Origin: Aurantibacillus circumpalustris
Lineage (GTDB): Bacteria > Bacteroidota > Bacteroidia > B-17B0 > Aurantibacillaceae
Direction: 5' to 3'
NCBI RefSeq assembly: GCF_029625215.1
Contig: NZ_CP121197.1
Coordinates: forward strand, 3,410,001-3,474,000
DNA length: 64,000 nucleotides
Shown here one piece after another: positions 27,349 to 36,400 of this stretch. The position numbers and the translations under genes were made by a program. The notes under the pieces are model-generated. The model searched no databases. It saw nothing but the letters and a program-made list of their open reading frames with translations, and was not told the origin of the DNA. The first letter of the stretch is position 1. The number at the start of each line of letters is the position of its first letter.

Positions 27349-28289
27349 TTAAGCGATTCATACAGATGAATGTCTGTAACCGAAATTTTCAAAGTACCAC
27401 GTTTTGTTGATTCTGGGCTTAATGGTTTAAATTTTGCATTTTCAACTAACTCATGCGCTTTATAGGAGTGCCTAGAGTTTACACCCTGAGAATACGTGTC
27501 ATTGATCGCTTTTATTAAAATAATAAACTCTACATCCCTTTCGGCTAATTGTTGTTGCGTTAATCCATACAGAGGACTTTCTTCCGTTATGTGATGCACA
27601 ATTGTCCAACTGAGAGCCATAAAGTTTACGTGCCTAATTTCTAATTTCAAATTTAGAAACTCACGTTTATTACTTTCAGGATTCGTGATGGTCATCGTTA
27701 CACTCGCTTCTGATTCAATAAGCTCGTACTGCTTTTTATTTGTAATTCGAAACATGAGCCCCTTACCATCTTTATAAGGAGAAATTAAAATATTTTCGCT
27801 GTAAAGCACATGTGCTTTTGGTCTTGAAAATCTCCCGTAAAGCACACCCGTAGCTAAAGCAAAACTCAATAACCCAAGCAATGATTCAACTGCTGCTGCA
27901 ATACTGGCCGCATTACCAATTGGATAAATATGACCGTAACCTAAAGTTGTTATTGTTTGGGCACTAAAAAAAAACAAACCCATAAATTTTTGAAACTCAG
28001 AACCGGTTTCAGCCTCAAGTCCACCAAAGTGTGAAGCACCAATTGAATAATAAACAAAGGCAAAAAAAATGTTAATTAAAATATAACTTGAGATGATTAA
28101 TAGAATTAATTTAAGCAGCGAAGCGGAAATAAGTGAGTGGTAAATATCTGTGTTGTTTATCCAGCCAAGCCCTGTTCTTCTGACATTTACGGAACCATCT
28201 TTATTTAGGAAGCGGACCGGATTTTTATAATTTTTTGAACCGAAACCTAATTCTAGTTCATCCTTTTGTTTGTGAGTAAAAATGGCCAT
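27345..28289 (-). CDS. Inward-rectifier (KirBac-type) potassium channel
   Basis: The 314-residue protein (start MAIFTHKQKD; the frame is open 20 codons upstream but overlaps the divergent gene's control region) has two membrane segments at about residues 55-80 and 130-152. They flank a pore helix and the filter TTLGYGHIYP (residues 114-123). A C-terminal cytoplasmic beta-rich Kir domain follows (RPKAHVLYSENILISPYKDG). The filter has Leu and His where KirBac proteins usually have Val/Ile and Asp/Glu. It probably mediates K+ flux across the inner membrane. Confidence 0.9.
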   Translation of the reverse strand: MAIFTHKQKDELELGFGSKNYKNPVRFLNKDGSVNVRRTGLGWINNTDIYHSLISASLLKLILLIISSYILINIFFAFVYYSIGASHFGGLEAETGSEFQKFMGLFFFSAQTITTLGYGHIYPIGNAASIAAAVESLLGLLSFALATGVLYGRFSRPKAHVLYSENILISPYKDGKGLMFRITNKKQYELIESEASVTMTITNPESNKREFLNLKLEIRHVNFMALSWTIVHHITEESPLYGLTQQQLAERDVEFIILIKAINDTYSQGVNSRHSYKAHELVENAKFKPLSPESTKRGTLKISVTDIHLYESLN

Positions 28290-28351
28290 TAATCTAAATA
28301 TACTAAGTAATTTTGTGTTCCTATTATTATCATAAATATAAGCAGTCACTC

Positions 28352-29020
28352 ATGAACTTCAAATTTAATTATTATTGGTTACTCCTCCTTATTCCGGCTT
28401 CGTTTGTAGTTTGGAATTTTATTCCAAACAAACAAAAAGCTCCAACACATTATTTGGCTTATTTCGGTCCAAAAGATGCTTCAAAAGTGAATGATACAAC
28501 TTATCATTTTATTCCAGACTTTGAGTTTGTAGATCAAGATAATGAAAAAGTAAATCTTGAAACTATAAAAAACAAAATTTATGTAGCAGAATATTTTTTT
28601 ACTACCTGTAAAAGTATTTGTCCTATTATGAATTCAAACCTTGATAAGGTTTATAAGGAATTTAAAGACAATAAAGATTTTCTAATTTTATCGCACACTG
28701 TAGATCCAGAAACAGATAGCGTTCCTGTGCTTAAAGAGTATTCACTTGCTCATAGTGTAACAGATAAACGCTGGTTATTTGTTACAGGCTCAAAACCAAA
28801 ACTTTATGAGTTGGCAAGAAAAGGGTATTTACTAAACGCTGAAGAAGGTAACGGAGGTGAAGAAGACTTTATTCACACTCAAAATTTTGCACTTATTGAC
28901 AAAGAACAGCACATTCGCGGGTTTTATGATGGAACGGATAGTATTGAGGTTAATAGACTAATACAGGAAATAAAACTTTTAATTAAAGAATATGATTATA
29001 AAAAAACTGCTTCTCTTTAG
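28352..29020 (+). CDS. SCO1/SenC/PrrC-family copper-binding redox protein
   Basis: The 222-residue protein has an N-terminal membrane anchor (about residues 8-25) and a thioredoxin-like domain with the copper-binding CKSIC (Cys86, Cys90) and the distal His in DFIHTQ (His175). SCO proteins assemble the CuA centre of cytochrome oxidase or act in periplasmic redox. ATG at 28352 was chosen because it places the membrane anchor at the N-terminus and leaves room for the divergent channel gene. It overlaps the TlpA-like gene by 29 bases. Confidence 0.93.
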   Translation: MNFKFNYYWLLLLIPASFVVWNFIPNKQKAPTHYLAYFGPKDASKVNDTTYHFIPDFEFVDQDNEKVNLETIKNKIYVAEYFFTTCKSICPIMNSNLDKVYKEFKDNKDFLILSHTVDPETDSVPVLKEYSLAHSVTDKRWLFVTGSKPKLYELARKGYLLNAEEGNGGEEDFIHTQNFALIDKEQHIRGFYDGTDSIEVNRLIQEIKLLIKEYDYKKTASL

Positions 29021-29468
29021 TTTTATTTTTTTTGCTTCCTTTCTTAATGCACAAAATTTTAAGGGAGTTTACAAGATCGAATCTTTGCTAAAGTTATTTG
29101 GCAATAACGATACTACCTACGTTATTAACTTTTGGGCTACCTGGTGTAAACCTTGTGTTGAAGAATTACCGGCTTTTGACAGCCTTTCGGTTTTAAAAAG
29201 TAATAGTCCGGTAAAAGTTATTTTGGTAAGTATAGACTTTAAGGAAGAGCTTGGCAAAAAGGTGATGCCTTTTTTAGCAAAACACTCTGTAAAATCGACC
29301 TGTGTTTTATTAGATGAAGTAAATGGAAACGACTTTATAGATAGAATTTCGCCACTATGGAGTGGTGCTATTCCTGCAACACTTATTAAAAAAGGAAACA
29401 AAAAAGTTTTTATTGAGAAGAAGATTAAACTCACAGAACTTTTATCTGCCATTGAATCTGTTCAATAG
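28992..29468 (+). CDS. TlpA/ResA-like thioredoxin-fold protein, exported
   Basis: The 158-residue protein has a signal peptide (MIIKKLLLFSFIFFASFLNA) and the thioredoxin active site NFWATWCKPCVEE (Cys52, Cys55). It probably reduces disulfides in the periplasm, for example in cytochrome c or oxidase maturation. It overlaps the end of the SCO gene by 29 bases, so translational coupling and a shared role in oxidase assembly are likely. Confidence 0.92.
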   Translation: MIIKKLLLFSFIFFASFLNAQNFKGVYKIESLLKLFGNNDTTYVINFWATWCKPCVEELPAFDSLSVLKSNSPVKVILVSIDFKEELGKKVMPFLAKHSVKSTCVLLDEVNGNDFIDRISPLWSGAIPATLIKKGNKKVFIEKKIKLTELLSAIESVQ

Positions 29469-29564
29469 TTTCGATTAAATATATAATGCAAAATGGAGCT
29501 ATAGGATACCCTACCATTTATTTATCACCCCAATAGCGTGATATAGAAAGCGAGTGATTTTTAC

Positions 29565-29572
29565 TAGATTTG
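29565..29572 (+). promoter_or_regulatory. Putative -7 box TAGATTTG for the sensor-kinase operon
   Basis: TAGATTTG fits TAnnTTTG and lies 38 bases before the ATG at 29611. No -33 TTG is obvious. Confidence 0.42.
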
Positions 29573-29610
29573 AGATACAAAGATTTTTTTAAAAAATCAG
29601 TTTCATTTGA

Positions 29611-32586
29611 ATGAAAAAAAATATAATTCTATATCTGAGTTTATTACTGGGGCACTTTTCATTTTGTCAGAAGTACAACTTTGTAAACTGGACTGTTGAG
29701 GATGGATTAATTCAATCGCAAGCCTCGTATATATGTCAGGATAACTACCGTCAACTATGGATAGGAACCGAAGGAGGGATTTGCAGGTTTGATGGAAAAA
29801 AATTTATTGGATATACCGTGCAAGATGGTTTAGCTGCTAATCAGATAAATGCATTGTTTTGCGATAAGCTGGGTAACCTTTGGATTGGGACTAATTCGGG
29901 CATTTCCTATTATAATGGATCAAAATTTACTACCGTTTCATCGATTAATAAATCCGCTAATAACGTTAGCGAAATCGTGCAACTTAGTAATGGAGATTTG
30001 TACGCCATTGGGAATTACAATCTTTTATATATAAAAAAATTTCAAAGTAAAAAAGTATTTATTACGGGTGATTCAACAGAAAAAATAACCGACATCTACC
30101 AAGGATCTTCAAATAACCTTCTTGTTTCTGTGCACAAAAAAGGAATCTATGCTTTAGATAAATCAACATGGAGACAGATTTCAAAATACGACGAGATTAA
30201 AAAAAACATTTATGTCCGAGCGATTTTTATCACAGCTTCAAACGATACACTCATTGGAACAAATAAGGGACTATATTACTTGATAAATAATAAAATTGAA
30301 ATTTATAAGAGTAAATTTAAAATTCTTGACGAAATAAATGTGCTTTGTATTACCGAAGATTCTAAGGAGAATATATGGTTGGGTACAGAGAATGGTTGTT
30401 ACAGATTGAATAATGATGAAGTAATTCATTTTGATGAAAAAAGTGGTTTTACCGACAATTCAGTAAATCACATATACAAAGACATAGAAAACAATTTATG
30501 GTTTGCAACAAATGCCGATGGTATATACAAATTCAGGGAAAATACATTTACGTATTATGATAAATCTTGTGGATTGCCCAGTGCAATAGTAATGGGAGTT
30601 GTTCAAAGAAATGACAAAACAATTTTCGCAGCAGGTTATGGTGGAGGTTTGTACAAAATTAATTCTGACAATAACATAGAAACGGTGTCATTCTTAGGAA
30701 AAAAAATTCTTGAAGACTCAAAAATAAACTGCCTTTATAGTGATGATGAAGATAATATTTTGATAGGCACATTAAATAATGGAGCTTACCGTTTTAACGA
30801 AAAAACTGGCCTCCAAAAAATGGAAGCGATAAATAACTCGTCCATTTCGATAAGAGGAGCTACCATATTTTTAAAGGACCTTCAAGGAAATATACTCATA
30901 GGAACAAATCAAGGTTTATTTCTTCGCGATAAAAACACAAACATTACAAGTATAAAAAATACTGGCCATTTAATAACTTCAATAAAACAATTTGATGAAA
31001 CCCATTTAATTGTAGGCACGTCGAGTGGAATTTTTCTACTAGATAAAAACTATAAAGCGACACCATTTCATGAAAAATATTTCGGTGACGCTTCGGTATT
31101 ATGTCTTTCTAAAAACAATAATTCTTTGTGGGTAGGAACTACAGATAAAGGCGTTTTCAACTTAAACTATAAAACCAATAGAGTGATAACGTATACTTCT
31201 GCCGATGGTTTACCAAGTAACTTTATATATAGTATTGATGTATCAGAAGACAATAAAGTTTGGGTTGGAACTGGATTTGGTATTAGTAATTTACAACTTA
31301 GCAACGAAGGAAAAGTTTTAGCGGTAAAAAATTACGGTAGATCAGACGGTTTGTTTGGCATGGAATGTAACCATAATTGTTTACTAAAAGCTGTAGATTC
31401 GAGTCTCTGGTTTGGTACAACCAAAGGACTTTTTCATTTTAATCCCAATACAAAAATTGCAGAAAAAAATCAACCCTTTGTTTTATTGCGCTCCGTTAAA
31501 CTATTCTCTTCTTTGATTAGCGACAGTAGTTTGTTTGAAAAAGCAGGTTCTTGGTTTAATGCGCCACAAGGACTAAAACTTTTTTCTAAGCAAAATCATC
31601 TTACATTTGAATTAGGATCAATTTATTTTACCAATCCAGAAGATGTACTTTATAAATATAAACTTGAAGGGATTGATAAAGTTTCAACAATTAGTAATAA
31701 TCCATATATCATCTACCCTGCTCTACCACCAGGAAAATACACGCTTATCGTCACAGGATTAACAAAAGGAGGTGCAGTATCTTCTAACGAAATAAATTAT
31801 TCCTTTGAAATAAAAAAGGCGTTTTACCAAACCCGTTTTTTTCAACTAGTTATTATTTTATTGCTTCTGGCTACTGGAGCGTTACTTGCTTATGTATTTA
31901 CAAGAGGTAAACAAAAAAGAAAACAAAAGGCAAAAGAAGTTCTTGAAAAAATAAGAGAAGAAGAATTTATGAAACTCAGGCAAAGAACCGCAGAGGACTT
32001 TCACGACGAAATGGGGAATAGTTTAACCAGAATATCCGTGTTAACAGATGTACTCAAATCAAAAATAAATGGCAAGGAACAAGAAATTACGCACCTCGTT
32101 TCACAAATAAGAGAAAATACAAAAGCTTTGTATAGTGGATCAAAAGACATTATTTGGTCACTTAATTCAAAAAATGATGGTTTGTACGAAATAGTTGAGC
32201 ACATTAAAGATATTGGTACCGAGCTTTTTCAAGAAACAAACGTTGATTTTATTTATACGCATTCGATAGAATCAACTACTGACTTAAAGCTTAAACTAGA
32301 TTATAGTCGAAATTTGACTATGATTTTTAAAGAAGCTTACAGTAATATTTTAAAACATTCAAATGCTAATGAAGTTAGCATACAAATATATTTGAATTCT
32401 ATGAACGAGCTCGTTATTATTATTTACGACAATGGACATGGCTTTAACATGAATTCAGTAATACAAGGCAATGGGCTTAAAAACATGAAGAACCGCGCTA
32501 TGAGAATGAATGGTAATATGACCCATACATCAATCTTAAATAAAGGAACAGAGCTACAATTTATTTTAAAAAGTATTTTCATTTAG
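29611..32586 (+). CDS. Two-component sensor histidine kinase with Reg_prop beta-propeller
   Basis: The 991-residue protein has a signal peptide. About 14 Reg_prop repeats follow (recurring LWIGTNxG and VWVGTGFGI patterns, about residues 25-620) that fold as two periplasmic beta-propellers, then a Y_Y_Y domain (about 650-735) and one membrane helix (about 742-764). The HisKA_3-type phospho-acceptor is EDFHDEMGNSLTRI (His798), and a HATPase_c domain ends in DNGHGFN and GNGLKNMKNRA. It senses an unknown periplasmic signal and passes phosphate to the NarL-type regulator encoded 6 bases downstream. It is not a hybrid kinase, since no receiver or AraC domain is fused. Confidence 0.94.
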   Translation: MKKNIILYLSLLLGHFSFCQKYNFVNWTVEDGLIQSQASYICQDNYRQLWIGTEGGICRFDGKKFIGYTVQDGLAANQINALFCDKLGNLWIGTNSGISYYNGSKFTTVSSINKSANNVSEIVQLSNGDLYAIGNYNLLYIKKFQSKKVFITGDSTEKITDIYQGSSNNLLVSVHKKGIYALDKSTWRQISKYDEIKKNIYVRAIFITASNDTLIGTNKGLYYLINNKIEIYKSKFKILDEINVLCITEDSKENIWLGTENGCYRLNNDEVIHFDEKSGFTDNSVNHIYKDIENNLWFATNADGIYKFRENTFTYYDKSCGLPSAIVMGVVQRNDKTIFAAGYGGGLYKINSDNNIETVSFLGKKILEDSKINCLYSDDEDNILIGTLNNGAYRFNEKTGLQKMEAINNSSISIRGATIFLKDLQGNILIGTNQGLFLRDKNTNITSIKNTGHLITSIKQFDETHLIVGTSSGIFLLDKNYKATPFHEKYFGDASVLCLSKNNNSLWVGTTDKGVFNLNYKTNRVITYTSADGLPSNFIYSIDVSEDNKVWVGTGFGISNLQLSNEGKVLAVKNYGRSDGLFGMECNHNCLLKAVDSSLWFGTTKGLFHFNPNTKIAEKNQPFVLLRSVKLFSSLISDSSLFEKAGSWFNAPQGLKLFSKQNHLTFELGSIYFTNPEDVLYKYKLEGIDKVSTISNNPYIIYPALPPGKYTLIVTGLTKGGAVSSNEINYSFEIKKAFYQTRFFQLVIILLLLATGALLAYVFTRGKQKRKQKAKEVLEKIREEEFMKLRQRTAEDFHDEMGNSLTRISVLTDVLKSKINGKEQEITHLVSQIRENTKALYSGSKDIIWSLNSKNDGLYEIVEHIKDIGTELFQETNVDFIYTHSIESTTDLKLKLDYSRNLTMIFKEAYSNILKHSNANEVSIQIYLNSMNELVIIIYDNGHGFNMNSVIQGNGLKNMKNRAMRMNGNMTHTSILNKGTELQFILKSIFI

Positions 32587-32592
32587 TTTGCT

Positions 32593-33225
32593 ATGGAAAA
32601 ACAGAAACCAATAAGTGTTGTTATTATAGAAGACGACGAAACAATTAGAAAAGGATTTACCTATTTGATTAACACGTCAGAAAAATACAGAGTAATAAAT
32701 TCATATTCCAACGTGGAAAGCGCTTTAACAAAACTGGGAGAAGACGCGCCAGATGTAGTACTATTAGATATTGAACTTCCAGGAATAAAAGGTGTGGACG
32801 CCATACCAAAAATAAAACACATTCTTCCAAAAACCTATATACTCATGTTAACTGTATATGAAAATGAAGACAATGTATTTAACGCTCTCACTAAGGGCGC
32901 TTCAGGTTATCTCGTAAAAAGTGATAGCACAGAGAAAATAATGGATGCGATACAAGAAGTTGTAGATGGCGGAGCTCCAATGAGCATGAACGTTGCTAAA
33001 ATTGTGATCAAGTCGTTTCATAAAAATCAAAACACACCCTTAACAAAACGTGAAACAGAAATACTAGAACAAGTTGCAAACGGTAAAAGCAGAAGTAAAA
33101 TTGCTAAGGAAATGTTTATTGATTTAGAAACTGTTAAGTCACATATTAAACACATCTATACCAAATTAAACGTGCATTCGAGAGAAGACGCTATTAAAGA
33201 AGCGAAAAATAATAAATATATATAG
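32593..33225 (+). CDS. NarL/LuxR-family response regulator
   Basis: The 210-residue protein has a receiver domain with the acidic pocket EDD (13-15), phospho-acceptor Asp59 (VVLLDIELPG) and Lys in GYLVKSDS. It has a C-terminal LuxR-type HTH (about residues 147-205: LTKRETEILEQVANGKSRSK, ETVKSHIKHIYTKLNVHSR). It is the cognate partner of the kinase immediately upstream. The large T9SS protein gene begins 193 bases downstream and is a candidate target (inference). Confidence 0.96.
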   Translation: MEKQKPISVVIIEDDETIRKGFTYLINTSEKYRVINSYSNVESALTKLGEDAPDVVLLDIELPGIKGVDAIPKIKHILPKTYILMLTVYENEDNVFNALTKGASGYLVKSDSTEKIMDAIQEVVDGGAPMSMNVAKIVIKSFHKNQNTPLTKRETEILEQVANGKSRSKIAKEMFIDLETVKSHIKHIYTKLNVHSREDAIKEAKNNKYI

Positions 33226-33418
33226 ACAAGATTGTCACTTTGCTACTAAAATACTAGCATTATAAAATGTTAAAATTACAAGATTTCGCTTCTTAAATGG
33301 TTAAACTCTATTTCGGGTGATTGAAACTACCCTTTGAATGTGTTAAAGCTTCACTCTATGAATTTTATTTTTTTATATTTATTGGTTAGATACCGTTTTA
33401 CCGGCACATTCCTCTATA

Positions 33419-36400
33419 TTGAAAAAAATAAAGTCATATTTTTTAGTTATATTTTTTCTTTTCAATCAAACATTTCAGTTTCAATCCCAAACATCAAAAA
33501 CAAACATCCTTTCTAAAAATGATCATTTAAAATTCGTTCAATCTAAGGACTTATTTGGTACGAGGGGTTTTGTAGAGAACAAAGGGCAATTTAAAGACAT
33601 CAACGGTCAGGCAGTTCTTTTTGCCTTAGAATACGGTTCGGAAAAAATTTACTTCACATCCCAAGGTCTTATTTATAAACTCGCAAAAGAATTTCCAATC
33701 ACTGAAGAACAACTGGAGCGTGTAGAACGTGGCAAAAAGATGAATCTCAAGGAGCCCGAAGTTCATTTTGTATATATGAATTGGTTAAATGCCAACACTT
33801 CAATCAACATAGAAAAAAGTGAGCGTCAATCGCATTACATCACTTATGGTGCGGCTAGTTTAAATGCTTACCCTTATAAAAAAATAACTTATAAGAACGT
33901 GTACAATAACATTGATATTGAATATGTTATTCCAGAAGATAAAAACATTGGCATAAAATATAATTTGATTCTACATCCCGACGCAAAAATAGAAGACATT
34001 CAGATTGCCTACACCGGTGCCGTCAGGAAAATTAAATCAGAAAAAAATGGAGATATTTTAATTAAAACACCCCTAGAGGATATTACCGAGCATGCTCCAC
34101 GAAGTTTTTATTTAGATGGTGAATCTTTAGAATCAAGTTTTAACTTGAATTTTAACAAGATTGGTTTTAAAATCTCAACGAACTACAATCACAACAAAAC
34201 ACTTGTAATTGACCCTTGGGTAACTACCATAACAACCATTCCAGCTAACAACTCCGCATACGATGTGGATTATGATGACTTTGGAAATCTATATGTATAC
34301 GGCGGGGCCAGCTCCTGTAAGATCGCAAAATTCAATACAGCTGGGACATTGCTTTGGACATTCAGTGGAACAGTTGGTAGCTGGACCAGTTCCGGCATCA
34401 GTAATTTTGTGGTAATGAAATCCACCGGAAAATGCTATGCTGGCCAAGGATTTATAACTGGAGGCGCCACAATTATTAGACTTAATACATTCGGTAATTA
34501 TGATAACTATACGAGTTCCCAACTTTCAAGTTGGAACGAAGTCTGGGACATGGCTTATCACTGCTCGACCGGTAATGTATACGGTATGGGAGGAAGCACT
34601 GCTTCTAATCAATCTGCGGGAATTCTCAATCCAACATCTGGCAATATTTCACCGATTGCTTTTTTTACTGTTGGTGTTTCCACCGGGGTTGGTTATGATG
34701 TAGTAAGTCATGCCATTGATGATGCTGGAGAGTTTTTCTGGATTTATGCTTCAGGATTTACACCAAACATTAACAATAATATAGCGCATATTAATTCAGC
34801 GTTCACTTCGTCCGTTTGGATAGCCCCCAGCGGTTTTTCAACCTTTAACGAATACACAAACAAATCTACCTACCTTCCTGCTACTACAAACTCTAATGGA
34901 TTTAATTGTTTAGCTGTTAATGCAAACTACCTTTTCTATTACGACGGTTACAATATTGCCGCCTATAATAAAACAACTGGAGCTATGATTTCGTCCACCA
35001 CAAATATTGGACTGACAGCTAAACGACAAGGTGGTATTGCAGTAGATGATTGTAACAATCTTTATATCGGAGGAAATGGGAATATTAACTGTTACAATTT
35101 TAATGGCAGCACCTTCGCGGCTCTACCAAATATTTCACTGGGTATTAGTACTATCGACCAATTTGTTTATGATATCAAATTAAATAAACTAAATAAAATT
35201 TTATACGTTTCTGGAAGTGGTTTTGCAGGTGTTTATTCTCCAATTCACAGTCTCTCCTGCTGTACGAGTTCATTAGTATGCGCCTTCAGTCCACCTGCAT
35301 TAACCGCGAATAGCACTTCTATTACCTGTGCTACACTTGGGTCTGCTACACTTAATCCAATTGGCGGGCCAGGTCCATACTCTTATACTTGGATACCGAG
35401 CGGACAAACCGGATCAGTTGCAACAGGACTTTGGCCAGGAACCCATTCTTTAGTTGTTTTTGACGGGGCCTGCAATCAAACCTATTCAGCAACAACAACA
35501 ATTTACCCACTTATTCCATTAACTGGCAGCGTATCTAGCGCAATACCATGTGGTGGCATAAACTCTGGCACTGCTGCTATTACTAATTTAGCCGGTGGCT
35601 CAAGCGCTCAATACTATTTGTGGTCTAATGGCATAAGCTCTTATTCCAATGCTGCAGCCTTAGGTTTAACAGCCGGTAATTGGTCAGTTACCGTAACGGA
35701 TTCTTTAACCGGATGCCTTTTGAATCAAACATTTATTTTAAGTCCACCAAGTTCCCAAACGCTTATCCTTACTCAAAGTTCAACAACAGCCTGTGTTAAC
35801 GCAAGTGTAAGTCTTCTTGCGAATATTTATGGAGGCACACCGGGTTATTCATTTACCTGGGTCGGAGGTCCAAATGCACCAATTTATCAAGCCTCGCAAA
35901 CACAATCAGGAACGCACGTATACACACTCAACGTTCATGACGCAAATAACTGTTTAGTCACAAAAACCATTTCAGTAAACTATCTGCCAGCACCTAGCTT
36001 AACTGCTATAAGCACTTCTATTTGTCCCAATAAAACTGGCACACTCACTGTTTCAGGGGCTAACACCTATATGTGGAGTAATTCAATAGCCAACAGTGTG
36101 CTTACCGACAATCCTCTAAGTACTACAGTTTATACGGTAGTTGGCACAGGGGCTATTTGTTCTGCGTCTACTACTGCTTCTATAGTTGTGCTGCCAATTC
36201 CTTCACCAACTCTGGCGACCAATAGTCCAATTTGCAGCGGCCAGACGCTTCAATTAATTGCTTCAGGTGGAAATTCATATCTATGGAACGGCCCACTTAA
36301 TTTTAATTCACCTAATCAACTTAGCACTATCAATTCTGCTGTTGTTGCTAATTCAGGTATTTACAGTGCAACGGTTACAGGAGCCAATTCATGCTCTGCT

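Noticed and set aside
28290-28351. Longer starts for the potassium channel and for the SCO protein
   Set aside because: The extended frames would overlap each other in divergent orientation; the shorter starts give family-like N-termini.
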